This document shows, piece by piece, positions 1-6,781 of a stretch of DNA of 40,715 bases. Made by a program: the position numbers and the translations under genes. Under the pieces are notes generated by a model that was given only the letters and a program-made list of their open reading frames with translations, was not told where the DNA came from and did not search any database. Within the stretch, counting starts at the first letter, position 1. Each line of letters begins with the position of its first letter. Source of the DNA: an uncultured Erysipelotrichaceae bacterium (GTDB lineage: Bacteria; Bacillota_I; Bacilli_A; Erysipelotrichales; Erysipelotrichaceae); contig CAMCSA010000017.1 in assembly GCA_945877405.1 (NCBI GenBank), forward strand, positions 1 through 40,715. Direction: 5' to 3'.

Positions 1-199
1 GCATCGTTGATACAGTGTTTTCAAGTGCATCGTTGTTTTTCCAGCCAAGGCTTGCGGTCAGATCACCCTGTGGGTCGAAATCCACAATCAGTACTTCCTG
101 CCCGTTACGTGCAAGCCCGATCGCAACATTTGCTGTTGTAGTAGTCTTGCCGACGCCACCTTTCTGGTTAGCTACTGCAATTACTTTGCATTTGGACAT
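1..199 (-). CDS. parA: ParA-family partition ATPase, N-terminal part
   Basis: Only the first 66 residues lie in the window; the gene runs off the left edge. They contain the deviant Walker A motif KGGVGKTT near residues 13-20 and the switch region DFDPQGDLT near residues 42-50, diagnostic of ParA/Soj-type ATPases that move plasmids, integrative elements or chromosomes. The ATG at 199 is preceded by GGAAAGGAG at good spacing. The upstream region holds a putative promoter and three 11-bp-spaced repeats, and that whole region is duplicated at 1835-2071. The duplication and the neighbouring IS remnant suggest a mobile element rather than a chromosomal Soj, but this cannot be settled without the rest of the gene and a ParB partner. 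Confidence 0.9.
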   Translation of the reverse strand, partial: MSKCKVIAVANQKGGVGKTTTTANVAIGLARNGQEVLIVDFDPQGDLTASLGWKNNDALENTVSTM

Positions 200-212
200 A
201 ATAAAAAACTCC

Positions 213-451
213 TTTCCCATAGCCACTTGTACAGTGGTATGTAAAAAGAGTCTTTTCAAACAATTGAAACACTGTAAGTATAGTAGGTCGAGAAAAGTAG
301 CAATTAAGTAGCAATAAAGTAGCAAATCGGAAAAAATCCTTATTTCAAAGGATATTTTGACTGCGAAAATTCCCCCGGAATTCTCCAAGCGTTAATCAAT
401 TTTATCGTCAAGAGAAACCAAGATCACTCATTTATCTGGGTGGTCTTTTTC
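213..451. repeat. Direct repeat copy A: parA upstream region
   Basis: A ~239-bp sequence that recurs with few changes at 1835-2071. Read on the minus strand towards parA it contains three repeats (AAGTAGCAA on the plus strand at 295, 306 and 317, exactly 11 bp apart), a -10-like TATACT (minus strand, 277-282), and a small dyad CCACT/AGTGG near 222-236. At its far end, GATCACTC pairs with GGGTGGTC followed by five T (about 422-450), a terminator-like hairpin on the plus strand. The two copies flank the AAA ATPase gene. Confidence 0.9.
277..325 (-). promoter_or_regulatory. Putative parA promoter with three 11-bp-spaced iterons
   Basis: Three AAGTAGCAA units begin at 295, 306 and 317, one helical turn apart. 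The first lies against a -10-like TATACT (minus strand, 277-282), so the innermost repeat overlaps the expected -35 region. That geometry fits a helix-phased regulator of parA or a partition/replication iteron set; the sequence does not say which. Confidence 0.55.
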
Positions 452-456
452 TTTTA

Positions 457-490
457 CAAAAAACATCATTGTCTAATTCACAATGATGTT
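457..490 (-). terminator. Terminator of the AAA ATPase gene
   Basis: On the minus strand an 11-bp perfect stem (AACATCATTGT with ACAATGATGTT, plus-strand arms 462-472 and 480-490, 7-nt loop) is followed by a T run. It begins at the stop codon of the ATPase gene. Confidence 0.85.
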
Positions 491-1695
491 TAATCAAAAA
501 TCTTTTGTTTTTCCAACAACCATCTTGCTATATCCAAGATTTTAACTCCATCGCTTTGGGTTTCTTCATGTTTTGTTCTAGCTATGATCATTTTTGGATA
601 TGCATCCTTTATCGATAATAATGGTGATATCTCTCTTTTGAATGTTTCTTTTCTTGATATGTCATCAGACACTTGAATGTATGTTTTTTCACCGTTTTTT
701 ATCGCAACGAAATCGATTTCCTTTTGATATAGCTGTCCAATATATACTTCATATCCCCTGCGAAGTAATTCTATAGCTACTATGTTTTCGTAAAGATGAC
801 CATAATCGGTATCCTTTGAACCTAAAATTGCGTATCTAAACGATGTGTCCGCCAGATAGTATTTCATTTCTGATTCCAAATATTTTTTTCCTTTGATGTC
901 ATAACGCCTTACAGGGTAGAAAAGAAAGCATCTGCAAAGATAATCGAGATAGGCTCCAACTGTCTTGTCGTTTGTCTTATAAGTACTATTTGTTAGTTTA
1001 TTTGCAATATTTCTTATTGAAGCTCTTTCTCCAACTGTATCGGTCAAATAATCAACTATTTTATTTAAGAGGATTTCGTCTTTTATTTTATACTTTTCAA
1101 CGATATCTTTTACTACTGTACTTCTTACAATTTCTAATTGGTATTTTCTTTTATCTTCATCTGAGCGATATAAATAAGATCCTGACATCCCACCTTCTGA
1201 TACATATTTATCAAAAGAATCATCTACATTATCTGAAGGATAATACTGCAGATATTCATCAAAAGAAAATGGATATACATCGATTTGGAATACTCTTCCT
1301 CTAAACAATGTTGCCAGATCACTTGATAGTAAAAAAGCATTTGAACCAGTTATATATATGTCAAAACGTTCTTCCTCATGTAAGCTGTTGATTGTTTCTT
1401 CAAAGTTATAACACATCTGAATCTCATCAATTAACAAATAATTATTTAAATCTTCAGAGTATTTAGAATCGATATAGTTATACAATTCCTCACTGTTTCT
1501 TAGGCTTGCATATTTTTTGAGATGCAAGGGAATTCTTATCACATTATTTAATTTATCACCTTCCAAAAGAGATGCATATGCATCTAAGAGTTTTGATTTT
1601 CCTGATCTTCTAATACCAGTAATAACCTTTATATCCGGAATATCTTTAACGGATACCAATTTGTCTAGATATAAGCTCCTTTTTATCAGTTTCAT
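490..1695 (-). CDS. AAA-type ATPase with DUF4143 C-terminal domain
   Basis: A 401-residue protein of the large family annotated as ATP-binding protein (AAA_14 plus DUF4143). Walker A GIRRSGKS lies at residues 27-34, and a Walker B-like LLIDEIQ follows about 60 residues later. The C-terminal part contains KEIDFVAIKNGEKTYIQV, the restriction-endonuclease-like core typical of DUF4143. The cellular role of the family is unknown; such genes often sit in accessory DNA as single mobile genes. A GTG nine bases upstream is in frame, but AAGGA is 10 nt before the ATG at 1695, so that start is preferred. The gene is flanked by two ~238-bp direct repeats and has its own terminator, so it looks like a self-contained cassette placed behind a copy of the parA promoter region. 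Confidence 0.9.
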   Translation of the reverse strand: MKLIKRSLYLDKLVSVKDIPDIKVITGIRRSGKSKLLDAYASLLEGDKLNNVIRIPLHLKKYASLRNSEELYNYIDSKYSEDLNNYLLIDEIQMCYNFEETINSLHEEERFDIYITGSNAFLLSSDLATLFRGRVFQIDVYPFSFDEYLQYYPSDNVDDSFDKYVSEGGMSGSYLYRSDEDKRKYQLEIVRSTVVKDIVEKYKIKDEILLNKIVDYLTDTVGERASIRNIANKLTNSTYKTNDKTVGAYLDYLCRCFLFYPVRRYDIKGKKYLESEMKYYLADTSFRYAILGSKDTDYGHLYENIVAIELLRRGYEVYIGQLYQKEIDFVAIKNGEKTYIQVSDDISRKETFKREISPLLSIKDAYPKMIIARTKHEETQSDGVKILDIARWLLEKQKIFD

Positions 1696-1834
1696 GGAAA
1701 TCACATCCTTGCTGACATTATAGCATTTCGCAAAAATGAAAACAATTTAAATTTGCGAAACGATATATTTTTACAGAGATTTCAAAAGAATCAATCCAAC
1801 TTTTTTTAGTAACAAGAATTGCAGAATTTATAAA

Positions 1835-2071
1835 TTTTCCATAGCCACATGTACAGTGGTATGTAAAAAAGAGTCTTCTCAAACAATCGAAAAACTGTAA
1901 GTATAGTAGGTCAAGAAAAGTAGCAATTAAGTAGCAATAAAGTAGCAAATCGGAAAAATCCTTATTTCAAAGGATATTTTGCCTGTGGAAATTCTCACGG
2001 AATTCTCTAAGCGTTAATCAAATTTATCGTCAAGAGACAATCAGGATCACTCTTTATGGGTGGTCTTTTTC
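1835..2071. repeat. Direct repeat copy B, upstream of the AAA ATPase
   Basis: Second copy of the parA upstream region. The three AAGTAGCAA units are conserved at 1918, 1929 and 1940, as are the -10-like element (minus strand, 1900-1905) and the terminator-like hairpin near 2045-2070. Scattered substitutions and small indels show the copies are not brand new. Oriented as in copy A, this copy would promote transcription of the ATPase gene, with about 140 bp between repeat and start codon. Confidence 0.9.
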
Positions 2072-2103
2072 CTTGCATAAGAAAAGGCAACCGATTGATT
2101 GCC

Positions 2104-2529
2104 TGTAAAGTGGTGCAAGACTCGGTTCCGTGGAACACCTGTTTCGCTATCTTTGGAACATCTTCTTCGGAATAACGGAACACTAGATTCGGATCAATGG
2201 AACGCTTGTTTGCCCTTTTACAATTCCAGTTATTTCTGTAAGCATATTGTACGTCTTCGTTATTCCACGATCCACTTGACAGCCAGGAACCGCCTCCCTG
2301 CACCCTCAAAAGCGCTCCGCTAGCGAAAATAAAGCCCCTTGGCAACACCGGAGCTCACAAGTGTAGCAGGGAGGCCCCTAGCTATCAAGTGGCTTTCGCG
2401 GCATAAGCTCGACTACAATATGCTGTACAGTCTCCTATACAACTCATAGAAGTCCTATCGTTCCATCGAGGCGAACCGGTGTTCCACTAAAGCGGAACTG
2501 CCGTTCCGTTATTCCGATACTAGCATACA
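2104..2529. mobile_element. Transposase-less IS21-like remnant or MITE
   Basis: About 426 bp bounded by TGTA and its complement TACA. Each end carries several GGAAC-containing repeats pointing inward: TCGGAATAACGGAAC at 2167-2181 recurs inverted at 2503-2517, and GTGGAACACC at 2130-2139 recurs inverted at 2478-2487. Multiple nested terminal repeats are characteristic of IS21-family ends. No istA or istB reading frame is present; the two overlapping ORFs here consist of repeat sequence and lack coding character. The family call is by end architecture only. Confidence 0.6.
2272..2392. repeat. Long imperfect inverted repeat inside the IS21-like remnant
   Basis: The arm at 2272-2302 (CCACTTGACAGC then CCTCCCTGCA) pairs with the arm at 2362-2392 (GCAGGGAGGC then GCTATCAAGTGG) with a few mismatches. 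A second pair, GCTCCG/CGGAGC, nests inside. The structure could form a large cruciform in DNA or a branched RNA. Its role is unknown. Confidence 0.7.
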
Positions 2530-2561
2530 GTGGTACCCAGGAGATGGAGTGGATTTTTTTA

Positions 2562-3071
2562 TCAGTTCACATCGAAAGAAATCAGTGCATGCTCCATTAC
2601 ATCACCGTCCGAAAAAGTGAAGTATACCGTAATGCGGTCTCCTGAAAAGTGTACTGAAGAGTATTCCAATGTCAGGTATGGCTGTAATTCAGGATAACAT
2701 CTGTCATACAGGAACTGCGGTCTTCCTCCCAGTATGTCTGTCTGATACTGTAATGTAAGTGTGCCGGCTTGAGATAGACCATTATCAATCATGATCGGTT
2801 TGGACTGCTGCTTTGTGGATGATACCGTTTTACTGTGGCTGTAAGTAGAATTATATTCATCCAGTGACAGAAATTCCCTGTTATTGTTATAGGTGGCATT
2901 ATATTCATGGAGGGAAAGGAATTCTTCTGAATCTTTTCTGGCATCATTGGCATATCTTTCATTATATTCAGATAGAGTCATAAATGAATCCGCTGACTCT
3001 TCGGCATATACAGAAACAATAGTAAATGGAACCATATAGAGTAATGCGGCAATGATCATGGTTTTCAGCAT
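2562..3071 (-). CDS. Secreted protein with three F-L-S-L-x-E-Y-N-x-x-Y repeats
   Basis: I do not recognise the family. The 169-residue protein has a signal peptide (MLKTMIIAALLYMVPF..., probable cleavage after YA at residue 23). Three near-identical 11-residue units follow at residues 30-40, 51-61 and 67-77 (for example FLSLHEYNATY), separated by Asn/Ser-rich spacers. A beta-rich C-terminal domain ends in SFDVN. No cell-wall sorting signal or second membrane segment is seen, so the product is probably released or surface associated. The start has a strong AAAGGAGG ribosome binding site. A perfect cre-like site lies just upstream at 3118-3131, suggesting carbon catabolite control. The gene stands alone. 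Confidence 0.8.
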   Translation of the reverse strand: MLKTMIIAALLYMVPFTIVSVYAEESADSFMTLSEYNERYANDARKDSEEFLSLHEYNATYNNNREFLSLDEYNSTYSHSKTVSSTKQQSKPIMIDNGLSQAGTLTLQYQTDILGGRPQFLYDRCYPELQPYLTLEYSSVHFSGDRITVYFTFSDGDVMEHALISFDVN

Positions 3072-3117
3072 ATTTATACCTCCTTTGTAATTTTATAGTA
3101 GCATAAAAAAAAACAAA

Positions 3118-3131
3118 AGAAAACGCTTACA
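3118..3131 (-). promoter_or_regulatory. Putative CcpA binding site (cre)
   Basis: The minus-strand sequence TGTAAGCGTTTTCT matches the Bacillota cre consensus TGWAARCGYTWNCW at every defined position. It sits about 50 bp upstream of the secreted repeat protein, just before AT-rich promoter-like sequence (CTATAAA near 3094). CcpA binding is inferred from the motif alone. Confidence 0.6.
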
Positions 3132-3845
3132 TGGTATATTCTGTTGAAATGTATTCTTACGGAAAATACAGTTTTTGAGTGCAGTGTGCTTCTTGATATT
3201 TGAGATCTGTAACATGTGAACACTGTTGGTAAACAGTATAAGCAGTGAAGCTGATCCGATATGTATGCATAAAGATCTGAAAGATCATCGAGTTCGACAA
3301 TACGTAAGTCAGTATGAACATCAGCATATAAATCGGATCGTAAACAAGACGGTCTTTTACCTCAATGTTGTAATTGGAAACAACAGCTGATTCCTGAGTA
3401 GAATGATTGGATATTTCCATGATATTGTTCATGGCGGAATAACGCTGATAACTGTTTCCACTTTTGAGTGCAACAGCATTTTCATATAGTGAGCCAGGAT
3501 TGATATCCTGAAGTGGATTGTTGGAAGAGATCAGAGAATCTGTCCAAAAATACAAGCTGTTACTGACAAATCCTTGGAATATTAAATTCGGCTTGAATTG
3601 TCAGGCGTTTTGATTGGGAAATGAAGATAAACATCTGTTAGTCAGTGTGCTGTTATAAGAGCGCAGGCATGAAAGTGAGTGCAGAAACAGTCAGAATTTA
3701 CTTTTCCCCATATAGAGCGAAGACGTGAGTCAGTTCAATGGAAACAAAGTCCGCGATTAAGTTGCTGGTTGAGAAATACCAGTGTTTTGCTGCTTGTGAT
3801 GCTGTATTTCCTGATGTATTAATTACGATCCGATGATAATAAACA
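3132..3845. other. ~700 bp without a convincing gene; possible decayed reading frames
   Basis: On the minus strand an open frame runs from about 3600 to 3157 but has no ATG and no ribosome binding site. Another frame ending at 3698 gives a plausible peptide (VINTSGNTASQAAKHWYF...) before a stop. These could be pieces of one degraded gene, the 3' piece with a hydrophobic stretch (YMLMFILTYVL), or chance open frames. I could not join them with a single indel or name a family. Confidence 0.3.
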
Positions 3846-3875
3846 TAAGAAAACCAGTATCGATTGTGATACTGG
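3846..3875 (-). terminator. Terminator of the FAD-dependent dehydrogenase gene
   Basis: The minus-strand stem CCAGTATC/GATACTGG with a 6-nt loop is followed by TTTTCTT, about 16 bp past the stop codon at 3891. Confidence 0.85.
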
Positions 3876-3890
3876 CTGTAGAGGATTGTG

Positions 3891-5270
3891 TTACTCGAGA
3901 GTGTCAGTCTGAACGATGTTGCGTGCAACATGAACACCACTTGCGGAAGCATGTGAAAGGGAATGTGTAATACCACTGCCATCACCAATGATGTACAGTC
4001 CTTTGTATCTGGATTCAAGTTTTTCATTGACTTCAACTTCCATGTTGTAGAACTTGACTTCCACACCATATAATAGGGTGTCATCATTTGCAGTGCCAGG
4101 TGCTACCTTGTCTAAAGCATAGATCATTTCGATGATGCCATCAAGAATTCTCTTTGGCAGAACAAGGCTCAGATCACCAGGTGTTGCATTGAGAGTTGGT
4201 GTGATGAATGCTTCTTCGATTCTGCTTGGGGTTGATCTTCTTCCTCTGATCAGATCTCCAAATCTTTGAACAATGACACCTCCACCAAGCATGTTACTTA
4301 ATCTGGCAATGGATTCACCATAGCCATTGGAGTCCTTGAATGGTTCAGAGAAGTTTTTGGCAACAAGCAGTGCAAAATTTGTGTTGGCTGTCTGTCTGGA
4401 TGGATCTTCATAGCTGTGACCGTTAACAGTAATAATACCATTGGTGTTTTCGGATACAACTGCACCTTTTGGGTTCATACAGAAAGTACGTACTTTATCA
4501 CCATAGGTTTCTGTACGGTATACAATCTTACTTTCATACAGTTCATCTGTCAGATGAGCAAATACTTCAGCAGGCAGTTCTACACGTACCCCGATATCAA
4601 CTCTGCTGGACTTTGTCGGAATGTCCAGCTGTTTACAGACGGATTCCATCCATTTACTGCCGATACGGCCTACAGAAATAATGCAGTCCTTACATGTATA
4701 AGTCTGATCTTTTGCGATGATTTCATATCCATCATCTGTCTTTCTGACAGTATCTACATGGGTATCAAAATAGAAATCAACCTTATCTTTGAGGTGATGG
4801 TACAGGTTTTCAAGAACAACATAATTGATATCTGTACCAAGGTGTCTGACAGAGGCATCGAGAAGATGGAGGTCATTCTGGATGCAGATTGTCTTGAATT
4901 TAGAACCGGCAGTGGAATACAGTTTCGTTCCTTCACCGCCATATTTCATGTTGATGGTATCCACATAGTTCATCAGATCCAGTGCTGTTTTCTTTCCGAT
5001 GTATTCATACAGGCTTCCACCAAAGTCATTGGTGATGTTGTATTTGCCATCAGAGAATGCGCCAGCTCCACCAAAGCCACTCATGATGGAACATGTCGGA
5101 CATTTAATACAGGATTTTATTTTCTTTCCATCAATTGGACATCTGCGCTGTTCGAGTCTGTGACCGGATTCAAATACACCGACTTTCAGTTCCGGTTTCA
5201 GCTGCATCAGTTCATACGCTGCAAAAATTCCGCCAGGGCCTGCCCCGACGATAATAACGTCATAATTCAT
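3891..5270 (-). CDS. FAD-dependent dehydrogenase, COG2509-like
   Basis: A flavoprotein oxidoreductase of 459 residues. It opens with MNYDVIIVGAGPGGIFAAYE, the Rossmann dinucleotide-binding motif for FAD. A Cys-rich segment RRCPIDGKKIKSCIKCPTC followed by GFGGAGAFSDGKYN near residues 45-75 is typical of the COG2509 dehydrogenases. The C-terminal GLYIIGDGSG is the second FAD contact. The physiological substrate is unknown for this family. The longer in-frame ATG starts are unlikely because a -10 TATAAT on this strand (5299-5304) places transcription start near 5292. An ATG at 5279 remains possible; GTGAG spacing favours 5270. The gene is monocistronic, with a terminator at 3846-3875. Confidence 0.9.
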   Translation of the reverse strand: MNYDVIIVGAGPGGIFAAYELMQLKPELKVGVFESGHRLEQRRCPIDGKKIKSCIKCPTCSIMSGFGGAGAFSDGKYNITNDFGGSLYEYIGKKTALDLMNYVDTINMKYGGEGTKLYSTAGSKFKTICIQNDLHLLDASVRHLGTDINYVVLENLYHHLKDKVDFYFDTHVDTVRKTDDGYEIIAKDQTYTCKDCIISVGRIGSKWMESVCKQLDIPTKSSRVDIGVRVELPAEVFAHLTDELYESKIVYRTETYGDKVRTFCMNPKGAVVSENTNGIITVNGHSYEDPSRQTANTNFALLVAKNFSEPFKDSNGYGESIARLSNMLGGGVIVQRFGDLIRGRRSTPSRIEEAFITPTLNATPGDLSLVLPKRILDGIIEMIYALDKVAPGTANDDTLLYGVEVKFYNMEVEVNEKLESRYKGLYIIGDGSGITHSLSHASASGVHVARNIVQTDTLE

Positions 5271-5298
5271 AAAATTCATGCTCACTTTCGTCATCTCT

Positions 5299-5304
5299 AT
5301 TATA
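5299..5304 (-). promoter_or_regulatory. -10 element of the FAD dehydrogenase gene
   Basis: TATAAT on the minus strand, about 20-30 bp upstream of the likely start codon. No good -35 is seen at 16-18 bp. Its value is that it rules out the upstream start codons of the gene. Confidence 0.5.
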
Positions 5305-5410
5305 CGTGAAGCGGACAGAAATGGCATGTGAAAAACTGACACATTCTAATCGATTCAGCTTGGTGGAATATTCTGTGAGTTGTTGTAGACTGAAAGCGGA
5401 TCAAGGCGGT

Positions 5411-5593
5411 ATGATGGTGGCGTCTTCAAATCTGAAAGAACTGACGGTGATTGTATGTCAGGCAATTACACTAGCAATGGGTGTTGCGGTTGTTGTATTA
5501 AACCTGATGGGAAATTTGAGTGAGGATAAGGGAATCGCATTGCTTGGGATCGGTCTGATTTTCAGTGGAATAGCGATGATGAGTCGGAGGTAA
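5411..5593 (+). CDS. Small two-segment membrane protein
   Basis: A predicted 60-residue protein with two hydrophobic stretches (TVIVCQAITLAMGVAVVVLNLMG and GIALLGIGLIFSGIAM) joined by a short NLSEDK loop, ending in basic SRR. The start is uncertain: AAGGCGG precedes clustered ATG, ATG and GTG codons at 5411-5419, and the last has the best spacing. It ends three bases before the next small membrane gene, so the pair is co-transcribed. I do not recognise the family. A membrane role is inferred from hydrophobicity only. Confidence 0.6.
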   Translation: MMVASSNLKELTVIVCQAITLAMGVAVVVLNLMGNLSEDKGIALLGIGLIFSGIAMMSRR

Positions 5594-5595
5594 AT

Positions 5596-5763
5596 ATGGG
5601 TAAGAAAATGCTGGTGGCATGTAATATTATTGCGGGAGTCGGTTTTCTGATTGCGGGAATCGGTAATCTTGAGCATGGAACAAAGTGGCTTGGGGTTGTG
5701 CTTCTGATTTGTGGTCCATTACAGTTTCTTGGTGCCTGGGCAAACTGGAAACGGGATATCTGA
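5596..5763 (+). CDS. Small two-segment membrane protein (55 aa)
   Basis: A short gene starting MGKKMLVACNIIAG and ending WANWKRDI, with a perfect GGAGG at 5-nt spacing. Two hydrophobic segments (ACNIIAGVGFLIAGIG and WLGVVLLICGPLQFLGAW) flank a short EHGTK loop, the same topology as the upstream gene. The pair may be diverged relatives or two subunits of one complex. It lies 26 bp upstream of the NUDIX gene and is probably in its transcript. Function unknown. Confidence 0.7.
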   Translation: MGKKMLVACNIIAGVGFLIAGIGNLEHGTKWLGVVLLICGPLQFLGAWANWKRDI

Positions 5764-5789
5764 CAGTTGTCTAAGCTGATGAAGGAGAA

Positions 5790-6254
5790 ATGATGAGTGG
5801 ATATATCATGGAACTGCGAAAGCTTGTGGGACATCGGACATTGATCCAATGTGCAGCAAGCATTATCGTCATCAACCAGCAGGGTAAGATCCTGCTTGGA
5901 AAAAGAACAGATAACCATCTATGGGGTTATTCTGGCGGATCACTGGAAATTGATGAAAAAGTGGAAGACTGCGCAAAAAGAGAACTGCAGGAAGAAATGG
6001 GTCTGATTGCAGACGAACTGGAATTTTTTATGGTCAACTCCGGTAAGGAAGTGCATTACATCTATCCAAACGGAGATGAGGTATCGAATATTGAGATTGT
6101 TTATCTCTGTTATCAATACCATGGAGAAATATGCAGACAGGAAGAGGAAATGGAAGAGTTGCGTTTCTTTGATCCTGACGAAATCAGTCTTGAGATGATC
6201 TCTCCTCCTATCCGTCCTGTTGTTAAAGCGCTGATCGAAAAAATGAAGTCATGA
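5790..6254 (+). CDS. NUDIX hydrolase
   Basis: A 154-residue pyrophosphohydrolase of nucleoside diphosphates linked to some moiety X. The Nudix box is intact: GSLEIDE, seven residues, then RELQEEMGL (consensus G-x5-E-x7-REUxEExGU), around residues 51-73, with the metal-binding glutamates present. A preceding LLGKRTDNHLWGYSGG segment is usual for the family. The start follows GAAGGAG; ATG codons at 5790 and 5793 are both possible. The substrate cannot be told from sequence. It is the last gene of a probable three-gene unit and is followed by a terminator at 6246. Confidence 0.92.
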   Translation: MMSGYIMELRKLVGHRTLIQCAASIIVINQQGKILLGKRTDNHLWGYSGGSLEIDEKVEDCAKRELQEEMGLIADELEFFMVNSGKEVHYIYPNGDEVSNIEIVYLCYQYHGEICRQEEEMEELRFFDPDEISLEMISPPIRPVVKALIEKMKS

Positions 6255-6275
6255 ACTGCATGTCCATGACTTTTT
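6246..6275 (+). terminator. Terminator after the NUDIX gene
   Basis: AAGTCATG (6246-6253) pairs with CATGACTT (6265-6272), followed by a T run; the stop codon lies in the hairpin. It separates the NUDIX gene from the convergent GNAT gene. Confidence 0.75.
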
Positions 6276-6696
6276 ACAATTGTTTTGTAAACTTGTAATG
6301 CGTGTTGTTCAGCCCGTTACGCCTGTAGAAACGGTGTGCATCTTTGCGTTTCTGATTGGTTGTGATATCCATATTGACACATCCCTGCAGCTTTGCATAT
6401 GTCATGGCGTGATTCAGAAGATCTGTTCCGATTTTTCGATTCTGAAAGTCGTTGTCAACACATAATTCCACAACTTCTGCAACTTTCCCACAATGGTGCA
6501 TCTGATATGTGATGGATAATACAAGATAACCTGTTATTCTGTCGTTATCTTTGGAAATGAAAATGGAATGATTCAAGATGGCATGCTGGAATACTTCATA
6601 CATGGCTTCCTGATCAAATACTGTTTTCTCCAGCTGGCAAACAAGCTGATAGATACCTTCAAAATCTCTTTCTTCTGCAACTGTAATTATATTCAT
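6274..6696 (-). CDS. GNAT-family N-acetyltransferase
   Basis: A 140-residue protein with the GNAT fold signature: ELCVDNDFQNRKIGTDLLNHAM in the middle matches motif A, where the Q/R-x-x-G-x-G/A pyrophosphate-binding loop (QNRKIG) contacts acetyl-CoA. DAHRFYRRNGL near the C-terminus matches motif B. It transfers an acetyl group to an unknown amine. The first good ATG is at 6696; the longer frame upstream reads through promoter-like AT-rich sequence and lacks family similarity. No strong ribosome binding site is seen. It is divergent from the kdpD-like gene and convergent with the NUDIX gene. Confidence 0.88.
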   Translation of the reverse strand: MNIITVAEERDFEGIYQLVCQLEKTVFDQEAMYEVFQHAILNHSIFISKDNDRITGYLVLSITYQMHHCGKVAEVVELCVDNDFQNRKIGTDLLNHAMTYAKLQGCVNMDITTNQKRKDAHRFYRRNGLNNTHYKFTKQL

Positions 6697-6755
6697 GTGA
6701 TGAGCATAGCAGAAATATGAGATATTGCAAATAATGCTAAAATTCAGAAACGGCG

Positions 6756-6761
6756 TATAAT
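6756..6761 (+). promoter_or_regulatory. -10 element of the kdpDE-like operon
   Basis: A perfect TATAAT lies 20 bp upstream of the sensor kinase start. The -35 region is poor, compatible with activator dependence. No copy of the TCTCAC repeats found at 10007-10056 is apparent here. Confidence 0.5.
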
Positions 6762-6781
6762 AAGGAATTACAGGGAGGAAT

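Noticed and set aside
295-325. Three AAGTAGCAA repeats as a CRISPR fragment
   Set aside because: Units are 9 bp with 2-bp spacers, exactly one helical turn apart, and are duplicated with the promoter; CRISPR repeats and spacers are much longer.
2007-2348. Overlapping ORFs on both strands in the 2007-2348 region
   Set aside because: They consist of the terminal repeats and hairpin arms of the IS21-like remnant, have no ribosome binding site and no family similarity.
4416-5309. A 297-codon plus-strand frame opposite the FAD dehydrogenase
   Set aside because: It is the antisense shadow of a clear flavoprotein gene; its translation has no recognisable domain and no ribosome binding site.
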